Shown here piece by piece: positions 17,072-24,365 of a DNA stretch of 32,499 nucleotides. The notes under the pieces are model-generated. The model made no database searches. It saw only the letters and a list, made by a program, of their open reading frames with translations, and was not told where the DNA came from. Position 1 is the stretch's first letter. Each line of letters opens with the position of its first letter. The position numbers and the translations under genes were made by a program. The DNA is from Bacillota bacterium (GTDB lineage: Bacteria > Bacillota > Sulfobacillia > Sulfobacillales > Sulfobacillaceae), in assembly GCA_021821465.1 (NCBI GenBank), contig JAKACM010000050.1, positions 1 through 32,499 of the forward strand, in the 5' to 3' direction.

Positions 17072-17115
17072 GCGCACTGGTTCTGGGGGATACCCCCATG
17101 ACCATTGTAGTGCGT
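17072..17115 (-). promoter_or_regulatory. Structured 5' leader of lbpA copy 1
   Basis: TGGGGG-ATA-CCCCCA (17084-17098) sits inside outer pairings CGCACT (17073-17078) with AGTGCG (17109-17114) and GGT with ACC. The whole stem lies immediately upstream of the ribosome binding site, so it could affect translation or mRNA stability. Confidence 0.45.
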
Positions 17116-17166
17116 TACCGTCATTCTTCGGCAAGTGGATCCATTTAAACAGGTCCGAAGGTACCA

Positions 17167-17196
17167 CCCAGGCAGGACCATATGGCCCTGCCTGGG
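17167..17196. promoter_or_regulatory. 30-bp near-perfect palindrome in the divergent control region
   Basis: CCCAGGCAGG (17167-17176), A, CCATATGG, C, CCTGCCTGGG (17187-17196): 28 of 30 positions obey two-fold symmetry. It lies between the two divergent sHdr-locus operons and has no T-run on either side, so an operator for a dimeric or tetrameric regulator is more likely than a terminator. Confidence 0.5.
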
Positions 17197-17296
17197 CCTC
17201 CTTGTGAACCCTCTCACCAGTTTAAAACGTCTTCACCTGGCGTTTTCGATGTTGTGCCGTTGTGGGTGCATGGCGCTTTGTCTCTTTGCCTATTGC

Positions 17297-17324
17297 TTGA
17301 ACATTGTAAATTCAAATTTAATTC
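17297..17324 (+). promoter_or_regulatory. Possible promoter of the sHdr operon
   Basis: TTGAAC, 16 bases, TAATTC, within the AT-rich part of the divergent region and about 120 bases before the first gene. Weak match; listed as the best candidate only. Confidence 0.3.
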
Positions 17325-17441
17325 GTTCTCAATGGTCATTTAACCGAGTTCAATCGCGTGATACGATTGCGACGATCGGATTTTGGTTCGAAAGAACCAC
17401 TCAACTGGAGCAGATGGAACCCAACAGAAAAGAGGCTTATC

Positions 17442-17810
17442 ATGGCACGATTTGTCTATGTTCAAACCCGAGGAAGTGAGGCTCCCGAAAGATGTTTCAC
17501 CGTATTTTTCATGGCTAGTGTTGCGCGAGCGATGGATGACGATGCCGACATCATATTTACCCAAACAGGATTGTCTATTTTTGCTCGGGATTTTGCTGAC
17601 AACGTTCTTGCATTGGACGGAAGCCGCAAAACATTGGCAGATTTCATGCGCAACGCTCACGAACAAGGCGTGACATTTTATGGTTGCCGACTCAGCTTGC
17701 CTTTGGTAAACATTGAACCGTCTGCCGTTTCGTGGCCCATCACCTGGATTGGTGCCGCTGATTTCCACTCGCTCCTCCTGGAAGCCGATCGCGCCGTCTA
17801 TTTATCTTAA
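17442..17810 (+). CDS. DsrE-family protein, first gene of the sHdr operon
   Basis: A 122-aa DsrE-fold protein opening ARFVYVQTRGSEAPERCFT, closely parallel to the opening of the DsrE at 15958-16323, with Cys82 in VTFYGCRLSLPL at the equivalent position of its Cys81. An extra Cys18 follows the first loop. It probably delivers sulfane sulfur toward the LbpA/sHdr system; a pair of DsrE paralogues could also form a hetero-oligomer. ATG at 17442 follows AGAGG by a normal distance; the frame continues 28 codons upstream without a better site. It is followed after 61 bp by shdrC1. Exact DsrE subtype not determined. Confidence 0.85.
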   Translation: MARFVYVQTRGSEAPERCFTVFFMASVARAMDDDADIIFTQTGLSIFARDFADNVLALDGSRKTLADFMRNAHEQGVTFYGCRLSLPLVNIEPSAVSWPITWIGAADFHSLLLEADRAVYLS

Positions 17811-17871
17811 AGATGAACAGCGGTTGGCGAATGTCGCTGAAACCGCATGATAATGAGGAGGTGACACCTAT

Positions 17872-18582
17872 ATGAGCGAAGAAGCCGTTGTGACCCATCT
17901 GCGTTTGGATCCGGACGATGTCGGAGAACAAGATGCCGAGAGTTTGCTGGAAGCGATAAAAAGCGATCTGCGCTACGAAGAAGTCATACACGGATGTCTG
18001 AACTGTGGTGTCTGCAGTGGTTCTTGTCCATCACACCGATTCTTTGATTATTCTCCGCGCATCGTGGTTCAAACCGTTTTGTCCGGTGACGCCCAAGCGG
18101 TCAAAGACATGATGGACGAATACATCTGGGCTTGCGCACAGTGTTATACCTGTGCAATGCGTTGTCCTTTTCACAATTCTCCGGGCGGATTGGTAATGAT
18201 TATGCGAGAAGTTGCCGTTTGGCGGGGGATGGAAGCTGTTCACCGACTGCTCAAGCCATACGGACGGGTCCTATTGAAAGTGCTGTCGATTGGTAATCAA
18301 CTCACCCCGGATATGATTCAACCCGATTTCTTTCCCGATTGGGGTCCAAAAATTCCGTGGAGTTCCACAGATTTGGCGATAAAGCGCAAAGCCATACCCG
18401 TGTACACTTTACAGGTCACGACATCGGCATGGCGTGTGTCCCCCGAAACATCCTACGAGCTCTACGCGATATATGAAGAAACGGGCGTTTTTCGTCTAAT
18501 TGAACAAATTGATCCCAATCTCTATGAAGTGGTGTCGGACATGGTCGAGGACCTTCGGGATATGGTCGAATCGTCACGCTGA
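17872..18582 (+). CDS. shdrC1: sHdrC1, iron-sulfur subunit of the sulfur-oxidising Hdr-like complex
   Basis: A 236-aa ferredoxin-type subunit with two 4Fe-4S motifs: GCLNCGVCSGSCP (Cys42, 45, 48, 52) and ACAQCYTCAMRCP (Cys88, 91, 94, 98). The rest follows HdrC, helical, ending in an acidic tail. In the sHdr complex HdrC subunits carry electrons between HdrB and the flavoprotein HdrA. It is the first of the set C1-B1-A-Hyp-C2-B2, the order of type I sHdr loci. The ATG follows GAGGAGGTG. A 141-bp gap containing a stable hairpin separates it from shdrB1, unlike the otherwise tight spacing of the operon. Confidence 0.95.
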   Translation: MSEEAVVTHLRLDPDDVGEQDAESLLEAIKSDLRYEEVIHGCLNCGVCSGSCPSHRFFDYSPRIVVQTVLSGDAQAVKDMMDEYIWACAQCYTCAMRCPFHNSPGGLVMIMREVAVWRGMEAVHRLLKPYGRVLLKVLSIGNQLTPDMIQPDFFPDWGPKIPWSSTDLAIKRKAIPVYTLQVTTSAWRVSPETSYELYAIYEETGVFRLIEQIDPNLYEVVSDMVEDLRDMVESSR

Positions 18583-18610
18583 CTGAAAGCGTGGGAAAAA
18601 ACTGACTTTA

Positions 18611-18653
18611 AGTGGTCTCCATAAGAATAAGTGCTTGCGGTTCTTATACCACT
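18611..18653 (+). promoter_or_regulatory. Intra-operon hairpin between shdrC1 and shdrB1
   Basis: AGTGGT + ATAAGAA (18611-18616, 18621-18627) pair with TTCTTAT + ACCACT (18641-18653), 13 bp with a 4-base bulge. No T-run follows. It could be an RNA processing or stability element setting different levels of C1 and the downstream genes. Confidence 0.45.
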
Positions 18654-18723
18654 GAGGCTTTCGGTAATACACCGCGGAGGCCAATGATTGTAAGCGAGGC
18701 AGGAACGAGAAGGAGGGAATTTC

Positions 18724-19959
18724 ATGGCAACGAGTCCTATCAGTGACAAGGTGCATACCTCGGGATGGGAATTCATCACTAAAACGGTAGACAAGCGTGC
18801 CATTATGAAGGCTGCACCCAAAGACCCCAGAGAAGAGCTGGCGGAGCTGGAAGCAAAAGGTGAAGTCAAGGTTATTCATATTACGGAGGAAAATCGTCCG
18901 ATTGAGGTTGAAACCTTACTGGGACGCACTAAGCGCATTCCGACCAACAAGTTGTGGCATCACAAATCCTGCGGTCAATGCGGAAACATTCCCGGTTACC
19001 CCACCAGTATTATGTGGTTCATGAACAAACTGGGATTGGAGTTTCTGGATGAAACACACCAAACCAGTTGCACAGCATGGAATTATCATGGTTCCGGCAC
19101 GTCGAACTTGGTGGCTTTGGCGAGCGTCGCAGTGAGAAACTGGCACCGAGCTTATGAAACCGGCTATTTCCCGTTGATTCATTGCGGAACCTCGTTCGGC
19201 AATTATAAAGAAATGCGCAATTTGTTAATTGAACACAAGGATCTGCGGGATGAGGTTCGGCGGATTATGGCAAAAGTCGGCCGCGAACTTGTGATTCCGG
19301 AAGAGATTGTCCACTATAGCGAATGGTTGCATGTATTGCGCAACCAGATTGCCGCTCTTAAAATTCACGACGTCTCTTCCATTATCACGACGGTTCATCC
19401 GGCATGTCACGTCTGGAAATTGGTCCCGGAGGATGTGATTTATGACCCCAATATTTATGGTGGTCAGCGTCCGGCTCCTACCACCGCCATACTTTTGGCT
19501 CTGGGAGCTCAAGTGGCCGATTACTCCACGTGGTATGACTGCTGCGGGTTCGGATTTCGTCACATCTTGACTGAACGGGAATTTTCCCGATCGTTTTCGC
19601 TGGAACGTAAAATTAAAGTCATGGTCGAAGAGGCCAATTCCGATGTGGCCATTACTCAAGACACGGGCTGCACCACAACGCTAGATAAGAATCAATGGAT
19701 TGGTAAAGCCCATGGATACAACTATGAACTGCCGGTTATGGCCGACGTCCAGTTTGCTGCATTAGCTGCGGGAGCTGACCCATACAAAGTGGTCCAAATA
19801 CAATGGCACACTTCAGGTTGGGAAAAACTGCTTGACAAAATGGGAGTCGACTGGAGGACGTCAAAGGCCGAATATGAGGCCTATCTTGAGGAACTCAGGG
19901 CGGGACGCGAACCGGACCAATTATATGTTCCGCCGGTTGAGAATCTTAATCTCCATTAA
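18724..19959 (+). CDS. shdrB1: sHdrB1, catalytic-type CCG-domain subunit
   Basis: A 411-aa subunit, longer than HdrB of methanogens (about 300), with an N-terminal extension of about 75 residues before the first cysteine cluster. Cysteines: KSCGQCG (83, 86), TSCTAW (116), HCGTSF (154), then the second, more typical CCG domain with HPACHV (228), WYDCCGFGF (273, 274) and DTGCTT (316). The first domain therefore lacks the adjacent Cys-Cys pair, and the last motif has one Cys rather than CxxC, as is usual for the B1 paralogue of sHdr loci. HdrB-type subunits hold the noncubane FeS centres that act on disulfides. The ATG follows AAGGAGGG. 14 bp separate it from shdrA. Confidence 0.93.
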   Translation: MATSPISDKVHTSGWEFITKTVDKRAIMKAAPKDPREELAELEAKGEVKVIHITEENRPIEVETLLGRTKRIPTNKLWHHKSCGQCGNIPGYPTSIMWFMNKLGLEFLDETHQTSCTAWNYHGSGTSNLVALASVAVRNWHRAYETGYFPLIHCGTSFGNYKEMRNLLIEHKDLRDEVRRIMAKVGRELVIPEEIVHYSEWLHVLRNQIAALKIHDVSSIITTVHPACHVWKLVPEDVIYDPNIYGGQRPAPTTAILLALGAQVADYSTWYDCCGFGFRHILTEREFSRSFSLERKIKVMVEEANSDVAITQDTGCTTTLDKNQWIGKAHGYNYELPVMADVQFAALAAGADPYKVVQIQWHTSGWEKLLDKMGVDWRTSKAEYEAYLEELRAGREPDQLYVPPVENLNLH

Positions 19960-19973
19960 TGAGGAGGAATAAT

Positions 19974-21020
19974 ATGTCTACGTCTGTTATGGTCATCGGA
20001 GCGGGCCCGGCGGGCTTGCAAGCGGCATCCACTTTAAGTCATCTCGGATTTGACGTGACTTTGGTAGAACAGCAAAAATATCTGGGCGGAGCTGTAGCAC
20101 GACATCAATATCAAGTACTCATGCCCGATTTCAGCAGTGGACCGGATCTTCTCAGCCACTTAATTGAACGTGTCAATAAGGACTCACGCATCAAGATCTA
20201 CACAGGTACCGAAGTGGAAAAAGTTAGCGAGTCCCAGGATATTTTCTCGGTCACGGTAACTGGAGAGCATTCCGAAACAATCCGATCGCATGCAGTTGTC
20301 TTGGCCACCGGGTTTGATCACTTCAATCCCGCACGCGATGGAAAATATGGGTACGGAATTTTTCCCGACGTCATTACAGGAGCGGAACTCGAGGAGATGT
20401 TCGCCAAAGGTCCGATTCGCCGTCCTTCCAACGGAGAAGTTCCGCAGTCCGTAGCCTTTATTTATTGCGTTGGGTCTCGTGATAGGCAAGTGGGCAACAC
20501 GTACTGTTCTCGCGTATGTTGCGCGGTTTCAGCCAAACAATCAATTGAACTGCGAGAACAGTTGCCCAAGGCACGCATCAGTATGTTTTACATGGACGTC
20601 CGCACGTATGGATTATGGGAAGACACCCTGTACTGGAAGTCCCAAGAAGACGCCGGTGTTGTCTATGTCAAAGGACGAATTGCTGAGGTCACCGAGCAAC
20701 ATGGACGTCCCGTGCTTAAAGGAGAAGACACTTTGGTTCGGGGACCATTCGAATGGCCGTTCGATTTGGTGGTGCTTGCAGCCGGAATGGAACCCAGCCG
20801 CGGAACACACGACATGGCCGGAAAGTTCCAGGTTTCCTTGGAATCTCACGGCTTTATCAAGCAGTCGGCAACCATTAAAAATGCCAGCTTAACAGATCAC
20901 CCAGGAGTATTCGTGGCAGGTGCCGCCAGTGGACCCAAAGCCATTGAAGATAGTATTGCCGAAGGAGATGTCGCGAGCTTGGCTGTGTTTGACTACCTCA
21001 AAGCGAAGGTGACGTTATGA
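19974..21020 (+). CDS. shdrA: sHdrA, FAD subunit of the sulfur-oxidising Hdr-like complex
   Basis: A 348-aa flavoprotein. SVMVIGAGPAGLQAAST is the dinucleotide-binding motif, with the acidic end at TLVEQQ; the central cysteine group IYCVGSRDRQ followed by YCSRVCCAVSA marks the HdrA 4Fe-4S site; GVFVAGAASGPKAIEDS closes the FAD domain. It is the short sHdr form, without the extra ferredoxin domains of methanogenic HdrA. FAD is expected to connect LbpA/HdrB chemistry to an electron acceptor, probably NAD+. The ATG at 19974 follows GAGGAGG. The stop overlaps the next start as ATGA, indicating coupling with the Hyp gene. Confidence 0.95.
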   Translation: MSTSVMVIGAGPAGLQAASTLSHLGFDVTLVEQQKYLGGAVARHQYQVLMPDFSSGPDLLSHLIERVNKDSRIKIYTGTEVEKVSESQDIFSVTVTGEHSETIRSHAVVLATGFDHFNPARDGKYGYGIFPDVITGAELEEMFAKGPIRRPSNGEVPQSVAFIYCVGSRDRQVGNTYCSRVCCAVSAKQSIELREQLPKARISMFYMDVRTYGLWEDTLYWKSQEDAGVVYVKGRIAEVTEQHGRPVLKGEDTLVRGPFEWPFDLVVLAAGMEPSRGTHDMAGKFQVSLESHGFIKQSATIKNASLTDHPGVFVAGAASGPKAIEDSIAEGDVASLAVFDYLKAKVTL

Positions 21021-21829
21021 ACAACGCAGAAGGCAGCGAAAACGAGGACTTTCTTCAACGACTTCTAACGCCGGCAATGAACGAAGTGTGGTCCTCTATT
21101 CAATCAAATTTGGATGCCATCCCACTGAATAATCTAATCCAGGGGTTGACGGTAACAAGTCGTCAAATTCAACATCTCACTCAAAGCACCGCGTCCATGC
21201 CAACGTCCTATTATACCGAGTGGCGTTCGACTCTCATGCGGTTGCGTTCCGCACGGAGATGGCTGCCACGTATTGAAGAGCAGCTATCCTTGCAACAATT
21301 TGTCGTATATATGAGCGCACTGATAGAAATGGATGACGACATCGACGACCAAGTTCAAGCCTTGGGCATGACTCTGCCCATGGTACCGAAGGAGGCCGCC
21401 CACGATATCGCCATTGAGTTTCTTCACTTCTATTCCCCCAAGCGCTATCCCTTGGCAACAACATGGGTCTATTCATGGAAAACCGGCACGGGTGCGTTGC
21501 CTTATCTTTTCGAATTTACCAATGAGCTTGGTCTCAACGGCAAAGACCGATTTCATTCTTTTGGTGCCAGCTATCATGAACTTTTTGCTCGTCTCGGACA
21601 ACTGGACGAGGCGTTGAAACAAACGAAATTGCACCGCTGGGGCATTTATTCCAATGATGTTCTGTTGGCATACATCTATGCCGACTATCTCTACAAAATG
21701 TACTTTACAACCTCAAAATCGATCTTTTCGACTATTCCTACGGTTGTCGGCGTCATGAACTATTTGTTGGGGTTGCCTATTCCCAAGGATGCGGTACCTA
21801 CCGGCATTCCTGTCGAACAAGAGAACTAG
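21017..21829 (+). CDS. Conserved sHdr-locus protein of unknown function (sHdr-Hyp)
   Basis: A 270-aa soluble protein always found between hdrA and hdrC2 in type I sHdr loci; identified here by position and length, not by a catalytic motif. It is alpha-helical in look, with an acidic MDDDIDDQVQ segment near residues 95-104 and an aromatic-rich C-terminal half (YIYADYLYKMYF). It has no cysteine cluster, so it should not carry FeS centres. Its start overlaps the shdrA stop by 4 bp. A structural or assembly role is inferred from strict linkage; no function is assigned. Confidence 0.85.
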   Translation: MNNAEGSENEDFLQRLLTPAMNEVWSSIQSNLDAIPLNNLIQGLTVTSRQIQHLTQSTASMPTSYYTEWRSTLMRLRSARRWLPRIEEQLSLQQFVVYMSALIEMDDDIDDQVQALGMTLPMVPKEAAHDIAIEFLHFYSPKRYPLATTWVYSWKTGTGALPYLFEFTNELGLNGKDRFHSFGASYHELFARLGQLDEALKQTKLHRWGIYSNDVLLAYIYADYLYKMYFTTSKSIFSTIPTVVGVMNYLLGLPIPKDAVPTGIPVEQEN

Positions 21830-21874
21830 TCGGATGTCTCAGATTGGTAATTTATCTCCGTTGGAGGTGAGCAT

Positions 21875-22567
21875 ATGGCAAAGGGATCCGGTATTATTGA
21901 ACGATCGTTGCTGAATGACGATCAAATTATGGAATATGAAAATCTAGTCATGGACGGAATCGATATTTCCGGACGCTGGAACACGATGTTGAAATCTCGT
22001 GTGCACGGTCGCCCCGAACTTGATTCCTGGGATGAGATTCGTCAGAGTTTCATCGGAGCCAGTATTGATAACTGCATTCAGTGCGGCATGTGCACGGCCG
22101 GATGCACTGTCGCTCATGAAATTCCTGAATTTAACCCGCGTCAGTTTATTTACTGGGTGCGAACCGGCCGCCAGGATGAATTGATCAAAAACGCAGATGT
22201 GATCTGGCGCTGCGTCGGATGCTATATTTGCACGAACCATTGTCCCAAAGAGGTCAATACGGCCGAAGTTATTGAATCGATTGGACAATGGCTGCATCAC
22301 ACGGTGCCAGACAAGATGGATGAATCATTTAAAGCCAATCATGAGACTTATCGTCATCAACTTTTCACTTACGGCCGGCTTAGCCTGCCGCGTCTGCAAG
22401 CGGAATTTTTGAATCGCACGGGACGTCGTCAGGAGTTGTTTACACCGGAAATGAGAAAAACGGCGATAAAAATGCTCAAAGATGGGCGCATTGTGCGCAC
22501 CTTGTTTATCGGCAAACCCAAGCGCTGGTCTCGAAGCGCCATGGTTCTTGCCCATCAGGAAGCGTAA
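21875..22567 (+). CDS. shdrC2: sHdrC2, second iron-sulfur subunit
   Basis: A 230-aa HdrC paralogue with two 4Fe-4S motifs: NCIQCGMCTAGC (Cys67, 70, 73, 77) and RCVGCYICTNHCP (Cys113, 116, 119, 123). The C-terminus is helical and strongly basic (GKPKRWSRSA), unlike the acidic tail of sHdrC1, which suggests different partners. It presumably passes electrons between sHdrB2 and sHdrA. The ATG follows TTGGAGGTG. It lies 45 bp after the Hyp gene and 26 bp before shdrB2. Confidence 0.95.
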   Translation: MAKGSGIIERSLLNDDQIMEYENLVMDGIDISGRWNTMLKSRVHGRPELDSWDEIRQSFIGASIDNCIQCGMCTAGCTVAHEIPEFNPRQFIYWVRTGRQDELIKNADVIWRCVGCYICTNHCPKEVNTAEVIESIGQWLHHTVPDKMDESFKANHETYRHQLFTYGRLSLPRLQAEFLNRTGRRQELFTPEMRKTAIKMLKDGRIVRTLFIGKPKRWSRSAMVLAHQEA

Positions 22568-22593
22568 GGGGTCATTTCGATGAGGAGGCAGTA

Positions 22594-23517
22594 ATGATGA
22601 AAACAGGCTATTTCCCCGGTTGTTCCCTTAAAACCATTGACCGGGCCTATGATATCAGTACACGCGTTGTTGCTAAGGATTTGGGGATGACATTGGTTGA
22701 TGTTGAAGATTATTCGTGCTGTGGCGCCGGGGAACTAAAAGGTGAAGGGCTCAAGAGTCACTTTCTTCCGGCCAGAAACTTAGCCCATTTGCTGGCTCAA
22801 GGAGAAACCGAAGTCATGGTTTCATGCAACGTATGCTACCATGAATTGTCACGCACAGCCTATACGTTTGATGTCGGAGGAACAGTGCGGGAGGACATTT
22901 CCGATATGCTCCGCAAAGCCGATGAACCTCCTTTGACGGAAAAGCCGTCAGTGCGGAACACCCTGGAGTATTTGGTTAATGTCGTTGGTCTTGACACGAT
23001 TGCTGAACATGTTAAAGTGCCTCTGACGGGATTACGCGTGGCTCCCTATTATGGCTGCCTCTATCACCGTCCAGGAAAAATGCTCAGTTCAGTTCAGATT
23101 GCGGGTGAGAACACCGAACATCCGCACTTCATGCATGATCTCCTTAAAACTCTGGGTGCGACTGTCGTCCCTCATCCCGCCGAAACCACCTGTTGCGGAG
23201 GCAAAAATCTCTTGTCCGATGACCGCACCTCGGGCAGGCTGACCGGTCGTATTCTCTCGCAGGCTAAATCAAGTGGTGCCGATGTGCTTTCCTTGATGTG
23301 CCCTAAATGTGCGGGTGGATTGGATGCCTTACAGTTACGGGCCATCAACGCCGTCGGCGACAGTGCAGAGTTGCCTGTCATGTACTATACCCAGTTAATT
23401 GGCATCGCTTTTGGGCACAATCCTGATGAGCTCTATGTCGGCGACATGGAATCCGACGCATTGGGCACAATCCAACAATTTCTGTCGCAACTGGAATACT
23501 CATTGCCAACCCAATAA
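22594..23517 (+). CDS. shdrB2: sHdrB2, subunit with two complete CCG domains
   Basis: A 307-aa HdrB with both CCG domains intact: Cys10, Cys42-Cys43 (DYSCCGAGE), Cys78-x-x-Cys81 (SCNVCYHE); and Cys155, Cys200-Cys201 (ETTCCGGKN), Cys236-x-x-Cys239 (MCPKCAGG). The spacing matches the CX31-44CCX34CXXC rule for binding noncubane 4Fe-4S clusters, so this is the likely catalytic B subunit, acting on the sulfur-loaded lipoyl group of LbpA. Two ATG codons in a row follow GAGGAGG; the first (22594) is taken. It is followed after 42 bp by the second lbpA. Confidence 0.95.
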   Translation: MMKTGYFPGCSLKTIDRAYDISTRVVAKDLGMTLVDVEDYSCCGAGELKGEGLKSHFLPARNLAHLLAQGETEVMVSCNVCYHELSRTAYTFDVGGTVREDISDMLRKADEPPLTEKPSVRNTLEYLVNVVGLDTIAEHVKVPLTGLRVAPYYGCLYHRPGKMLSSVQIAGENTEHPHFMHDLLKTLGATVVPHPAETTCCGGKNLLSDDRTSGRLTGRILSQAKSSGADVLSLMCPKCAGGLDALQLRAINAVGDSAELPVMYYTQLIGIAFGHNPDELYVGDMESDALGTIQQFLSQLEYSLPTQ

Positions 23518-23559
23518 TCTTGTGACGCACCCAAAAGGCGGCCAGATAGGAGGTGCAAG

Positions 23560-24000
23560 ATGGCCGAAATTCAGGGGTGTGACCTACCCGAAAACCTGTA
23601 TTACGATATCGAAAACAACGTGTGGGTAAGACGCGAAGGAGATGTGATTATTGCGGGAATGACCGACCCCGCACAAACACTCTCCGGCCGTATCTTGTTC
23701 GTACGTCCTAAAAAAGTAGGGATGCATGTGTTGCGCGGCAAATCTCTGGCTTCACTGGAAAGCGGGAAATGGGCAGGCCCTTTGGTTTGCCCCGTTTCAG
23801 GTACGATCATCGCAACCAATGACCGTCTCAAGGACGACCCGGCACTTTTGAATATTGATCCCTACGGAGAAGCGTGGATTGCTAGATTGCGGATGGATGA
23901 GCAGGAAGATTTGGGCCATTTAGTTACCGGAGAGCAGGCTCTTGCGCTCTATCGTGAAAAAATCGTCCGTGATAAGATACAGTGTATGCGGTGTAGTTAA
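23560..24000 (+). CDS. lbpA: Lipoate-binding protein LbpA, copy 2 (GcvH-like)
   Basis: A 146-aa GcvH-fold carrier, equal in length to copy 1. Lys70 in LASLESGKWAGP is the predicted lipoyl lysine, and CPVSGTIIATNDRLKDDP the following hairpin. It ends KIQCMRCS, a terminal CxxC that copy 1 lacks (copy 1 ends DGIECHSN). Encoded directly after shdrB2, this is the copy most likely to be the core substrate carrier of the complex, while copy 1 is grouped with tusA, dsrE and the ligase and may load sulfur. Division of labour is inference. The ATG follows AGGAGG. Confidence 0.93.
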   Translation: MAEIQGCDLPENLYYDIENNVWVRREGDVIIAGMTDPAQTLSGRILFVRPKKVGMHVLRGKSLASLESGKWAGPLVCPVSGTIIATNDRLKDDPALLNIDPYGEAWIARLRMDEQEDLGHLVTGEQALALYREKIVRDKIQCMRCS

Positions 24001-24012
24001 GAGGTGGTCAAT

Positions 24013-24282
24013 ATGGGTGAAGTTATTGTTGCGACGTCCCCATGGTGTCAAACTTGTCCTGCTGCTATTCGTCAATGGAAACAACTGGGGCAGGAGTATG
24101 GATTTACGGTGAAAGAGATAGACGTGGGTACGTTGGAAGGCCGTGAACTGGCGGTAAAATTATATATTCGGAGTGTTCCCAGCACGATTATTAATAATCA
24201 GGTTGTGCATGTCGGGGTTATTGATCGTCCATCGGCGTTGGAATTGTTAAAAAAGCATAATTTTATCGCGACGCCGCGCTAA
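24013..24282 (+). CDS. Thioredoxin-like small redox protein
   Basis: An 89-aa thioredoxin/glutaredoxin-fold protein with the redox motif SPWCQTCPAA (Cys12, Cys15) and the cis-proline segment IRSVPSTIINNQVVHVG. The shortened fold resembles small glutaredoxin-like or archaeal-type thioredoxins. The CQTC dipeptide pair differs from the CGPC of ordinary thioredoxin. As last gene of the sHdr operon (9 bp after lbpA, ATG 24013 preceded by AGGTG), it probably reduces disulfides or persulfides on LbpA, TusA or DsrE. That role is inferred from position. A strong terminator follows 15 bases later. Confidence 0.85.
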   Translation: MGEVIVATSPWCQTCPAAIRQWKQLGQEYGFTVKEIDVGTLEGRELAVKLYIRSVPSTIINNQVVHVGVIDRPSALELLKKHNFIATPR

Positions 24283-24297
24283 ATAACTCTGATTCAC

Positions 24298-24338
24298 AGA
24301 CTTTCAGCTCTCGGCGCTACACCGAAAGCTGAAAGTCT
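24298..24338 (+). terminator. Terminator of the sHdr operon
   Basis: AGACTTTCAGCT (24298-24309) pairs perfectly with AGCTGAAAGTCT (24327-24338); the apical part adds TCGG/CCGA pairs. T-rich sequence (CATTTGTTT) follows. It closes the operon 15 bases after the last stop codon. Confidence 0.85.
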
Positions 24339-24365
24339 CATTTGTTTGCGTTCAAATACATAAGA

